The notes beneath the pieces were generated by a model. That model saw only the letters and a program-made list of their open reading frames with translations, was not told the DNA's origin and ran no database searches. Shown piece after piece: positions 1 to 6,919 of a stretch of 11,312 bases of DNA (the stretch's first letter is position 1; every line of letters starts with the position of its first letter). The position numbers were made by a program, and so were the translations under genes. This stretch comes from DATDMG01 sp036518955 (GTDB lineage: Bacteria; Actinomycetota; Actinomycetes; Actinomycetales; Kineosporiaceae). The DNA lies in assembly GCA_036518955.1 (NCBI GenBank), contig DATDMG010000208.1, forward strand, positions 1 through 11,312. Reading direction: 5' to 3'.

Positions 1-221
1 CCCTGCGCACGGGCCCACCGGAAGAGGTCCGGCCCCTCCGTCACGGGGGCGTCCCGGGGCACCATCATGGGGTCGGAGAAGGCCGTCACCTGGGCACACA
101 CCGTGTTGAGCAACAGGTGATCGGGCAGGTCCACAGGATGGACACCGGTACCGGGCAAGGATGACTTTGCTCGCCGCCCTGCAGGTGCTGCCGCTGTCTG
201 GCCGGTGCCGTGCTCGGGCAT
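1..221 (-). CDS. Unidentified protein, N-terminal 73 codons, runs off window edge
   Basis: An open frame begins at an ATG (221-219) and runs without a stop to base 1, so the C-terminal part lies outside the window. The visible protein starts MPEHGTGQ, has a low-complexity Ala/Gly/Arg stretch to about residue 25, then a more protein-like part (VHPVDLPDHLLLN, then VTAFSDPMMVPRD) ending RWARAQ. I do not recognise a family. No convincing Shine-Dalgarno precedes the ATG, so the start may be leaderless or at a later GTG (codon 31). It is transcribed away from the oxygenase unit. The open frame and the mixed amino-acid composition of residues 27-73 support it as real; the function is unknown. Confidence 0.45.
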   Translation of the reverse strand, partial: MPEHGTGQTAAAPAGRRAKSSLPGTGVHPVDLPDHLLLNTVCAQVTAFSDPMMVPRDAPVTEGPDLFRWARAQ

Positions 222-505
222 ATCTGGTGGTCCCACTGTTTGGTGCGCAGCCCATGGTCGGGGGCGGAGCGTGTTCATTAGCGTGAGAGTGTCGCGGCGA
301 CGGAGGGTCTGTAGCGGGCGGCGACGTGTGGTGCTCGGAATCAAGGAAGTGGGAGGTCGCCTTGGATGATATCGGGAAGCGCCTTGAGGTCACTTGCCGA
401 TGCGGACCTGGAGGCATTGTCAGGAGGGAGCGGGTCAAACTCCCACCGGCACTGCTGCTGATCCCGAGGCAGACCGCGGGGGCACGGCCGGGTTGCTGGC
501 AGTGA
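222..505. other. Region without a supported gene
   Basis: About 280 bases with no convincing gene. Short open frames exist on both strands, but none has a good ribosome binding site or protein-like composition over its length. One plus frame (about 354-505) reads LDDIGKRLEVTCRCG and ends at TGA 503-505; it has no ATG or GTG start and may be a remnant or chance. The promoters for the minus-strand gene at 221 and for the plus-strand unit probably lie here, but no clear -35/-10 pair was found. Confidence 0.3.
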
Positions 506-730
506 AGCGACTTTTCCGACGCGACCAGCAACGACCCGTTCCTGTATGCAAATGATCACCGTGCACGCCGGGTGTGCGAAGTAATTCCGCTACCGGCGGG
601 CACTGCCTTCGCGGATCTGCTGGCGGCGTACCGGGACCCCGAACAGCTCCTGGGACGCCAGCCCCTGTTCCGACAGCTGTGGTCGCGCGCCGGCACCGGC
701 GAGGACCGGCTGTCCTCCTCCGCCGCTTGA
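506..730 (+). pseudogene. Possible C-terminal gene fragment of unknown family
   Basis: The frame opens after a stop at 503-505 and ends at TGA 728-730. Its product is protein-like rather than Arg/Pro-rich shadow: it contains NDPFLYANDHRARR, VCEVIPLPAGTAFADLLAAY and RDPEQLLGRQPLFRQLW. The only possible start inside it is a GTG at 572, which has no ribosome binding site and would give 52 residues. I therefore read it as the tail of a decayed or frame-shifted gene, though a short real gene from 572 is possible. No family recognised. It lies 88 bases upstream of the small ORF at 819 and on the same strand. Confidence 0.25.
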
Positions 731-818
731 ACTCCCGCGCAGAACGCGCCACGGCCCGGCCCCATCGGGTGCGCCAACGCCTGCAACCCGCCGCTCCTCA
801 CCTGACAAGGGAAAGATC

Positions 819-926
819 ATGACCACGTTGACGACCGCGCCAGCCGCCACCCCTGCGCCTGGCCTCCGCGCGCGCAGCTCGACCACCGACCTCCGAACCG
901 GTGACGGCGCCGAGAAGGCTACGTGA
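819..926 (+). CDS. Small 35-residue ORF coupled to the oxygenase gene
   Basis: An ATG at 819 follows a purine-rich AAGGGAAAG ribosome binding site and opens a 35-codon frame. Its TGA stop (924-926) overlaps the ATG (926) of the next gene as TGATG, the classic arrangement for translational coupling. The peptide is rich in Thr, Ala and Pro in its first half (MTTLTTAPAATPAPG) and ends in a charged part with DLRTGDGAEK. It has no Cys, no membrane segment and no recognised domain. It could be a leader peptide that sets translation of the oxygenase, a small partner or substrate peptide, or a chance frame. The ribosome binding site and the exact stop/start overlap favour translation; the role is not known. 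Confidence 0.4.
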   Translation: MTTLTTAPAATPAPGLRARSSTTDLRTGDGAEKAT

Positions 927-1705
927 TGCTGAACGCCCTGACCGCCGAAACCGTGAGTGCGGCCCGCAGCCGGGTCAACGCCTGGCTGGGCGCGGGGATG
1001 GCCGACCCGGCCCGCGCGTATCTCGGCCGGGTCCGCCAGCTGAAGGACTATGCCTGGAACAGCTATGGCGACGACGACCTGCGCGGCAGTGACCAGGTGC
1101 ACGCCTGCTTCCGCCCGCTGGAGGAGGCGCTGCGACGGGTGATCGGCGCGGACACCGAGTTCCGCTACACCCCGCGGCAAACCCAGGTGGCACTGCGGTT
1201 CCCGCAGTCGGTCGGGGTCCCGCACATCGACGGGCTGGCCTTCGGCCGCCCGTTCCCGTGGCAGGTCCCGGCCGGAATCGTCGTGGTGTACCTGTCCAAC
1301 GTCGGGCCGGATGACGCGCCGCTGACGGTGTGGCCGCAGGCCATGGCAGACATCCAGGACATTGCCCGGCGCGCGCTCGGGGGGTACCCACCCGACAGGG
1401 CCAAGCGTGAGCTGCGGGCGAGGTTGCGCCGACTCAGCCTGGGCGACGGCGCCGAACCCGTGACCGGCCCGGCCGGGACCGTGGTCGTGACTCACCCGGC
1501 TCTGCCGCACTGCAACGGCCCGGCGGCGGGACCGGACGTGCGCTACGCACTGATCCGCAGGTACTACCGGCGGTCCTGGTTCGACGGCGAACACCTGCTG
1601 CCGCAGACCTGGGACGACGCCATGGCCGTCCTCGCCGACGACGACGCCGGCGGTGGGGCCCGATGGACGGCGCCAGCAGCCGCCTCGCCCCTGGTAACGG
1701 TTTGA
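926..1705 (+). CDS. PhyH-like Fe(II)/2-oxoglutarate-dependent oxygenase
   Basis: A 259-residue protein with the layout of the phytanoyl-CoA dioxygenase (PhyH) branch of the cupin-fold oxygenases. Numbered from a GTG at 923, one codon upstream, the iron-binding HxD is His101-Ile-Asp103 in VPHIDGLAFG, the distal His is His196 in LPHCNGP, and the 2-oxoglutarate-binding Arg is probably Arg207, eleven residues on. A strand typical of the fold (GIVVVYLSNVGPDDAPLTVW) lies between. Length fits the family. The ATG at 926 is preferred because GAGAAGG (912-918) lies seven bases upstream and the ATG overlaps the small ORF's stop. Family members hydroxylate or otherwise oxidise small molecules with O2 and 2-oxoglutarate in the cytoplasm; the substrate cannot be told. 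The redox fusion gene follows on the same strand. Confidence 0.75.
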   Translation: MLNALTAETVSAARSRVNAWLGAGMADPARAYLGRVRQLKDYAWNSYGDDDLRGSDQVHACFRPLEEALRRVIGADTEFRYTPRQTQVALRFPQSVGVPHIDGLAFGRPFPWQVPAGIVVVYLSNVGPDDAPLTVWPQAMADIQDIARRALGGYPPDRAKRELRARLRRLSLGDGAEPVTGPAGTVVVTHPALPHCNGPAAGPDVRYALIRRYYRRSWFDGEHLLPQTWDDAMAVLADDDAGGGARWTAPAAASPLVTV

Positions 1706-2079
1706 TCCCCGCCAGGTGACGCGGATGTGCACGATCAGGGCCGGGTGGGAGGGGTGGAGGGTACCGCGCCAACTCGCCGGGTTCTGCGACCGCTTCCTCC
1801 GCTCCGTCTTCCGCGGCGACGACGGCGAGGTGGCGGCCTTCAACGACGTGGGTCGGCCGGGGTCGGCTGGACCACGCCTACGGGTCCACCGGAGCTGCGA
1901 CGGACCCCCGGACCGGCCACCCCGGCCCACGCCGGACGAACTACCTGATGGGTCCAAACCCTGGTCTGGCCAACCTACTACGCCCCCGGCCCCGTGTCCC
2001 TCTGCTGGGCACCCCCGCCGACGCGCCGGCCGCATGAGTCCGCCCGCGGACGATTCCTGCGAGACCACTGGAGCAGACG
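1706..2079 (+). other. 374-base spacer between oxygenase and redox fusion
   Basis: No secure gene. A GTG at 1716 opens a plus frame whose first 45 codons look fairly protein-like (WRVPRQLAGFCDRFLRSVFR), but it then degenerates into Pro/Arg-rich sequence and runs on inside the next gene in another frame, so it is not called. GGAG at 2070-2073, six bases before ATG 2080, is the ribosome binding site of the next gene. The gap is long enough to hold a separate promoter, though none is clear. Confidence 0.35.
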
Positions 2080-4923
2080 ATGAAAGACACCAGGCAAGGG
2101 CTGCCGGCCCGGGGCGGGCGACGCGTCGCCGCCGGGCGGACCGCACCTCAACCGCGAGGGGGGCGACCGTGGCGGCGCAGCCTGGGCCGGTCCCGATCGC
2201 AGCGCCCTCGCCACGCACAGCCCCGGGCCCCCCGGCCGGCGCCGCTCGATCTGCGGCCGTTGGTGCGTCCCGACCCGGATGCGCCGCGGTTCCCGTCCTA
2301 CCTGGACGAGCCGGAGATCGTCCGGTCCTGGGTCTGGCCGATCGGACAGGCCGCCGCCCTGGCGACCGCGGTGGCCGTCATCGCGCTGCTGTTCCTGCGA
2401 CCGGACGACGGCCTGGTCGTTTGGTGGTTGTGGCTGCTGCCCTGCCTGCCCATGCTCTGGCTGCTGGCCCCGGGGCTGTGGCGCAACGTCTGTCCGATGG
2501 CCACCCTGAACCAACTCCCGCGTAGGCTGGGCCTCAGCGCCGACCGAAGGGTGCCGGCCTGGCTGGCCCGGCATGCCTACCTGGTGCAGGTGGCCTTCTA
2601 CTTTGGCGGGATCAGCACCAGGGCCCTTTTCCTGGACCACAACGGACCGGTGCTGGCAAGCGTGATGATCACCGCCTTGATCGCGGCCCTCGTCGGAGGC
2701 CTGCTGTTCACCGGGAAGAGCGGCTGGTGCGGCACGTTCTGCCCGCTGATGCCGGTCCAGAAGCTGTATGGCCAGACCCCGGCCCTCGTGATCAAGAACT
2801 CCCACTGCAAGACCTGCGTGGGCTGCGTGAAGAACTGCTACGACTTCAACCCACGCCTTGCCACCCTCGCCGACCTCAACGACGAGGACCGGCAATGGGT
2901 CAGCCAGCGCAAGCTGTTCGCCGGCACGTTCCCCGGATTCATCGTGGCCTTCTTCACCATCCCCACGGCAGGCGTCGCCCAACCGGTACCCGCCGACTTC
3001 CACGTCCTGCAATTCTACGCGCTGACCGGCCTGTACATGCTGATCAGCCTCGGCGCGTTCTTCCTGCTGGAGGCGCTGCTCCCCAAGGTCTCCACGACCT
3101 TCCTGACGGCCGCGTTCGGAGCGCTGGCCCTCAACCTGCACAACATCCTGCGGTTCACCACGACCTGGAACCTGCAGAAGCCGCCTGCCGTGCTGTGGAT
3201 CGAGAACGTTCTGGTGTTCCTGGTGACCCTCACGTTCCTGTTCCGGACGTGGCGACAGGAACGCACGGTCGAATCTCTCCAGGCACAAGGGATCCCGTTG
3301 CTGCCCAGGCGCCCCCATTCCCCTGAGGCATCAGCGGGAAGGGCGTGCCCGGTCAGCTTCGACGGCGGCCCGGTGGTGTCCGTGGCCGAGGGGTCGACCC
3401 TGCTGGAGGCGGCCGAGAAGGCCGGCGCCGCCATCCCCACCGGGTGCCGGGCCGGCGTCTGCGGGGTGGACCCGGTCCATGTCACCGGGCCGGCCGGCTG
3501 TGTCTCCGAGCGGACGGGTCCGGAGTCCGCGACCCTGACCCGGCTCGGCCTGGCCCGGCCCGGGGTGCGGCTGGCGTGCTCGGCCCGGGTGCACGGCGCA
3601 GCCACCGTTTCGCTGCAGTTGCCCGATCCACTCCCCGACGAGCCGTCCCAGGTGACACCTTCCGGACGGGTGGTGATCGTCGGGAACGGTGTCGCCGGAT
3701 CGACGGTCGCACAACGCTTGCGGGCCACGGACGAGCGGCTGCGGATCACGGTCGTCAGCACCGAGGCCAGGACGTTCTACAACCGGATGGCGATCGGCGA
3801 CCTGATCACTGGCGCGCACGGGGGCGATGCGTTGCAGTTGCTCCCAACGGACTGGGCGGCCTCGGCCGAAGTTACCACACTGCTCAACACTCGTGCCGTC
3901 GACATCGACCGGCAGGCCCAGCGGCTGGTACTGGCCACCGGCGAGACCCTCGACTACGACCACCTGGTCCTGGCCACGGGGAGCAAAGCCGTGATCCCCG
4001 ACCTACCGGGGATCCGCTTGCCCGGCGTCTTCGTGCTGCGGACCGCCGATGACGCGGCTGCGATCCGCACCTACCTTCAGGATCGGGTCTGCAGCCGGGC
4101 GGCCGTCCTCGGGGCCGGCCTGCTCGGGTTGGAGGCGGCGAGTCTGCTCAACCGCTACGGTGTGCGGACCGCGCTCATCGCGGGCGGGGACCGGCTGGTG
4201 CGGCGGCAGTTGGACCATCGGGCGAGCGAACTCCTCACCTGCCATCTCCAGGGTGCGGGCCTGGAGCTGGTCCTGGGCCCACGGGCCGTCGCGGTCCTCG
4301 GCACCGACCACGTCGACGCGGTCCGGCTCGACGACGCGACCGTTGTGGCGGCGGATCTGCTGCTGGTGTGCGTCGGGTCCACACCCCGGGTCGAGCTCGC
4401 CCGGCGCGCCGGACTTCGGCTGGGCCACGGTGTGATGGTGGACGACGCGATGCGGACCAGTGACCCCAGGATCTTCGCGGTGGGAGACGTGGCCGAACAC
4501 AGCGGTCAGGTGCGGGGGCTGTGGGCGCCGGCCGTCGACCAGGCCGAGGTCGCCGCTGGCAACCTCTCGGGCGAGCCGAACGCCTGGTGTCCTCCGGTCG
4601 CCTATCCCGCGGTGCTCAAGGACGTCGGTCTGGACGTGATGAGCATCGGACGGGTGGAACCGCTGCCCGGTGACCAGGTCCTCCTGGACGAGGTTGCCGA
4701 GAACGGGACCTCCGTGGCCCGCTGCTACACCAAACTCATTCTGCACCAGGGGGTTCCGGTCGGAGGGATCGTGATCGGGGACGGCCGCCGGGCGGCTCTG
4801 CTGGAATCCGTGGTCCGGGCCGGGCGACCGCTCACCGAGGATGAGCTGAGCACCTGGCGTCGTGCCCCGCAGAGTGCACCGAACGACGCCGAGCTGTCCC
4901 CACTACAACGGGTCGCGTGCTGA
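2080..4923 (+). CDS. Membrane [4Fe-4S] / ferredoxin / FAD-NAD(P) oxidoreductase fusion
   Basis: A 947-residue three-part redox protein. Residues 1-80 are basic and low-complexity. About 86-392 form a polytopic membrane domain with roughly eight hydrophobic segments, a NosR/NapH-like CGTFCP (Cys217, Cys221), a further Cys138 in NVCPM, and one [4Fe-4S] motif C-x2-C-x2-C-x3-C at Cys243, 246, 249 and 253. About 425-505 is a plant-type ferredoxin-like domain: Cys456-x4-Cys461, but Asp464 where the third ligand Cys is expected, then Cys474 and Cys500. About 530-930 is an FAD/NAD(P) oxidoreductase with GNGVAG (535-540), GAGLLG (678-683) and FAVGDVAE (Asp803), like NirB N-terminal and rubredoxin-type reductases. 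Inferred path: NAD(P)H to FAD to Fe-S to membrane centre. GGAG sits six bases before the ATG. It may serve the oxygenase upstream, but that is unproven. Confidence 0.82.
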   Translation: MKDTRQGLPARGGRRVAAGRTAPQPRGGRPWRRSLGRSRSQRPRHAQPRAPRPAPLDLRPLVRPDPDAPRFPSYLDEPEIVRSWVWPIGQAAALATAVAVIALLFLRPDDGLVVWWLWLLPCLPMLWLLAPGLWRNVCPMATLNQLPRRLGLSADRRVPAWLARHAYLVQVAFYFGGISTRALFLDHNGPVLASVMITALIAALVGGLLFTGKSGWCGTFCPLMPVQKLYGQTPALVIKNSHCKTCVGCVKNCYDFNPRLATLADLNDEDRQWVSQRKLFAGTFPGFIVAFFTIPTAGVAQPVPADFHVLQFYALTGLYMLISLGAFFLLEALLPKVSTTFLTAAFGALALNLHNILRFTTTWNLQKPPAVLWIENVLVFLVTLTFLFRTWRQERTVESLQAQGIPLLPRRPHSPEASAGRACPVSFDGGPVVSVAEGSTLLEAAEKAGAAIPTGCRAGVCGVDPVHVTGPAGCVSERTGPESATLTRLGLARPGVRLACSARVHGAATVSLQLPDPLPDEPSQVTPSGRVVIVGNGVAGSTVAQRLRATDERLRITVVSTEARTFYNRMAIGDLITGAHGGDALQLLPTDWAASAEVTTLLNTRAVDIDRQAQRLVLATGETLDYDHLVLATGSKAVIPDLPGIRLPGVFVLRTADDAAAIRTYLQDRVCSRAAVLGAGLLGLEAASLLNRYGVRTALIAGGDRLVRRQLDHRASELLTCHLQGAGLELVLGPRAVAVLGTDHVDAVRLDDATVVAADLLLVCVGSTPRVELARRAGLRLGHGVMVDDAMRTSDPRIFAVGDVAEHSGQVRGLWAPAVDQAEVAAGNLSGEPNAWCPPVAYPAVLKDVGLDVMSIGRVEPLPGDQVLLDEVAENGTSVARCYTKLILHQGVPVGGIVIGDGRRAALLESVVRAGRPLTEDELSTWRRAPQSAPNDAELSPLQRVAC

Positions 4924-4944
4924 CCGCTGACCCTCACTCCAGAC

Positions 4945-4959
4945 CCGGCTTCGAGCCGG
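4945..4959 (+). terminator. Weak hairpin after the redox fusion gene
   Basis: CCGGCT and AGCCGG pair around a TCG loop 21 bases after the stop of the 947-residue gene. There is no T-run, and six-base GC hairpins are common in such DNA, so this is only a possible terminator. Confidence 0.22.
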
Positions 4960-5354
4960 ACCGGACCGCAGGTCGCGCGGCGAGCAGGACAACGATCAGG
5001 AGGCATGGGTGGAGAGTTGTTGCCTTCGTGCGGCAGCCGAACGAACTCCTGATCGGAGCCCTGCAAGCGGTCCGCATCTGCGACGGCATACGCGGCAACC
5101 TTCGTGGCCGAGGCGATCCACGTGCCCTTCGACGAGCATGAACGTGCGCGACCGGTCCTCGCGGAGCTCTCCCTCCTGGTGTGCTCCACGATCGCCGACG
5201 CGTTCGGCACCAGCCGGCCGGGCGCCTCCCGCTGGCTGGACCACGCGCTCAGTATGTTGCCCGCCCGGGGGTTTCATGCCAGAAGCGAGTTCCTTCACGC
5301 CCTGGCTAGGCCTCCAGCAAGCGTGCCGGCGTGTCGATGGTACTCAGGACTGCA
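4960..5354. other. Region with only doubtful reading frames
   Basis: No secure gene. A plus frame from about 5054 (GTG at 5104) includes a fairly protein-like stretch, AEAIHVPFDEHERARP and then PGASRWLDHALSMLPARG, to about 5310. It has no good ribosome binding site, no recognised family, and past about 5330 it turns into low-quality sequence reading through the inverted repeat. A second plus frame opens at GTG 4917, overlapping the end of the fusion gene, and ends at 5141. Either could be a remnant of a gene disrupted near 5350. Confidence 0.25.
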
Positions 5355-5414
5355 CAAGAGCCTTACCCTGAACGGGTTTGCGACGTCAACGCAGCCCGGC
5401 AGGGAAGGCTCTTG
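5355..5414. repeat. Long imperfect inverted repeat (hairpin or IS ends)
   Basis: CAAGAGCCTTACCCTG (5355-5370) and CAGGGAAGGCTCTTG (5400-5414) are reverse complements apart from one unpaired base, separated by 29 bases that themselves pair partly. It could be a transcription terminator for either strand. Alternatively, read outwards from the centre, both arms begin GGCTCTTGTG, which resembles the GGCTCTTC-type termini I know from actinobacterial ISL3-family elements; the two arms would then be facing ends of eroded elements. No transposase gene is present in the window. Confidence 0.5.
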
Positions 5415-5590
5415 TGGTGAAGAAGATGGCGCGGGGTCAGAGCCGGCGGAGCGCCGGCTGGTGGTCCGACGTGGCGCCGTTGTCCGGGCATCCGTAGCAG
5501 GTCGCCGCCGCCCACCTGGCCGACCTTCGCCGACGTGCCCCTGACCACCGGCACCCGGCCCGGCGAACGGGCCACCGGAGAGGACGTCGC
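5415..5590. other. Spacer before the MFS remnant
   Basis: No gene is supported here. The only coding-like stretch is a short minus-strand frame ending in a TGA at 5437-5439 and containing CYGCPDNGATSDHQPAL, which I do not recognise and which may be a gene end or chance. GGAGAGGA at about 5577-5584 is a good ribosome binding site in front of ATG 5591. Confidence 0.3.
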
Positions 5591-5957
5591 ATGACACTGC
5601 CCCCACCGCCCGGTCCCGGGTGCAGCGGACGGACACCGCGACGAGGAGACGGACGGGACGCCGGTGGGATCGCCTGACACGACCCGGGTCGCGCCCGGTG
5701 TGGGCACGGACGACGCGGTGCGCCGGCTGCTGCAGCGGCGCACGCTCGCTGTGGCCGGCCCGAACCTCGTCGAGCCCCTCGGGCACGTCGCGACGGGGTT
5801 GGGCGTCCCGGCCCTGGCCGGTCCGTTCCTGCTGGCCGCGGTCGCCTACCTGGCAGCCGGCGCCGTGCTGTCGGTGTTGCTTCGGCCCGATCCGTTCCTC
5901 GTCGCCCGGGACGTCGCCGCCCTCTCACCCGCCCCGTCGCCGAGCACCTCCAGGTAG
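5591..5957 (+). pseudogene. MFS transporter remnant with internal deletion
   Basis: A strong GGAGAGGA precedes ATG 5591, but that frame stops at 5677. An overlapping frame from GTG 5664 to 5957 carries the homology. It reads like the short N-terminal tail of a major facilitator protein (DDAVRRLLQRRTLAV), then jumps at about 5749 to a stretch I recognise from later helices of such proteins (AGPNLVEPLGHVATGLGVPA, then LAGPFLLAAVAYLAAGAVL and LLRPDPFLVAR). The first four or so helices and the whole second half are absent: about 97 codons instead of roughly 400. It ends where the convergent CDF remnant begins. An intact homologue would be an inner-membrane drug or metal exporter; this copy should be non-functional. 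Confidence 0.6.
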
Positions 5958-6134
5958 GCGCCCCGGACGTTGAGGCTGGCCCTCCACGCCTCGAGAAGGA
6001 CGTACACCGCGACGCCGAACAGCAACACGGCGTTGACCACGGCCGCGAGGATCTCCAGGCGGTAGTAGCCGAACGTGCGTTCCGTGGTGGCCGGGCGGGC
6101 GCCGGCCATGACCGTGCCCGTGGCCGGCGCTCAT
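5936..6134 (-). pseudogene. CDF (CzcD-like) cation efflux remnant
   Basis: Pieces of a cation diffusion facilitator in the right order but with the interior missing. ATG 6134 starts MSAGHGHGHG, the usual His-rich N-terminus. At about 6105 the frame changes, and the homology continues as ARPATTERTFGYYRLEIL and NAVLLFGVAVYVLLEAWR (helix 3 region), then jumps to LNVRGAYLEVLGD, which in intact proteins lies about 35 residues later. Helices 1-2 and everything after LGD are gone. Its start overlaps the preceding gene's stop as ATGA, so it was the last gene of the metal operon. Intact relatives export Zn, Co or Cd by proton antiport; this copy cannot. Confidence 0.65.
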
Positions 6135-6919
6135 CCGGGCGTCTCCCCGGTGACGTCCGGTGCCGTCGACGAGGAGGCGATGGTGATCGGTGCACAGCCC
6201 GCGTCACCGCAGCCGCAGGCGCTGTCCTGGGCGGCGACCACCGACGCGTCGGTCTGTTCGCCGGCTCCGGGGCCCGGGATGCAGGTGCACGACTCGCCGT
6301 GCCACGCCTGCCGACCCTCACGCAGGGCGAGCCCGGCCACCACGAGCCCGACGACCGGGTCGGCCCACCACCAGCCCAGCGCGGCGTTCAGCACGAGACC
6401 GATCAGCAGGACGCCGGACAGGTACGTGCACAGCAGGGTCTGCTGGGAGTCGGTGACCACCGTGCGGGAGCCCAACTGGCGACCGGTCCGCCGCTGGGCC
6501 CAGGAGAGACCCGGCATGACCAGCAGCGACAGCAACGCGATGACGATCCCGGCGGTGGACCGCTCGGCCTGCGCTCCGGTCACCAGGGTGCGCACCGACT
6601 CGACCGCGACGTAACAGGCCAGCGCGAAGAAGGACACCGCCAGCATCCGCAGCGCCTGCCGCTCCCGGGACTCCGGCAGCGGGTGCCGGAACTGCCACAG
6701 GATGATCAACCCGGATGACATCTCGACGACGGAGTCGAGCCCGAACCCGACGAGGGCGATGGACGACGCGACCGCGCCGGTGGCGATGGACACCCCCGCC
6801 TCGACGGCGTTGTACGCCACCGACGCCCCAGCCAGGAGCCGAGCCCGGCGCCCCAGCGCTGCCCGTCGTTGTGACGTCAGCGTCAGGCCGTCGGCCACCA
6901 AGGCTCCGGGGCCGCTCAC
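6131..6919 (-). CDS. CDF-type cation transporter with Cys-rich tail
   Basis: A 262-residue, apparently complete cation transporter of the cation efflux (PF01545) type. The start is a GTG at 6919 overlapping the TGA of the repressor gene as GTGA. Hydrophobic segments include VAYNAVEAGVSIATGAVA, then SSIALVGFGLDSVVEM with the Asp expected in helix 2, FFALACYVAVESVRTLV, a central IVIALLSLLVMPGLSW, and LLCTYLSGVLLIGLVLNAAL followed by WWWADPVVGLVVAGLAL. The last 45 residues are unusual: after HGESCTC comes a linker and then ACGCGDAGC, six Cys in all that could bind metal. It lies directly after a CmtR-like metal sensor, so it is probably a regulated Cd/Pb/Zn-type exporter; the substrate is inferred from context only. 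Confidence 0.8.
   Translation of the reverse strand: MSGPGALVADGLTLTSQRRAALGRRARLLAGASVAYNAVEAGVSIATGAVASSIALVGFGLDSVVEMSSGLIILWQFRHPLPESRERQALRMLAVSFFALACYVAVESVRTLVTGAQAERSTAGIVIALLSLLVMPGLSWAQRRTGRQLGSRTVVTDSQQTLLCTYLSGVLLIGLVLNAALGWWWADPVVGLVVAGLALREGRQAWHGESCTCIPGPGAGEQTDASVVAAQDSACGCGDAGCAPITIASSSTAPDVTGETPG

Noticed and set aside
590..2218. 542-codon minus-strand open frame
   Set aside because: Runs antisense to the oxygenase gene; Arg/Gly/Pro/Val-rich low-quality product, a usual shadow in GC-rich DNA.
1716..2525. 269-codon plus-strand frame after the oxygenase
   Set aside because: Only the first 45 codons look protein-like; it then becomes Pro/Arg-rich and overlaps the fusion gene, which has the better ribosome binding site and clear domains.
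1978..3318. 446-codon minus-strand open frame
   Set aside because: Antisense to the membrane part of the redox fusion, whose helices and Cys motifs are clear; product is Gln/Glu/Arg/Gly-rich with no domain.
3015..3963. Two overlapping minus-strand frames of 210-248 codons
   Set aside because: Antisense to the ferredoxin-like and FAD domains; no motif or ribosome binding site.
5437..6321. 294-codon minus-strand open frame
   Set aside because: Arg/Pro/Ala-rich throughout and spans two transporter remnants in other frames; only its final CYGCPDN stretch looked odd, with no support as a gene.
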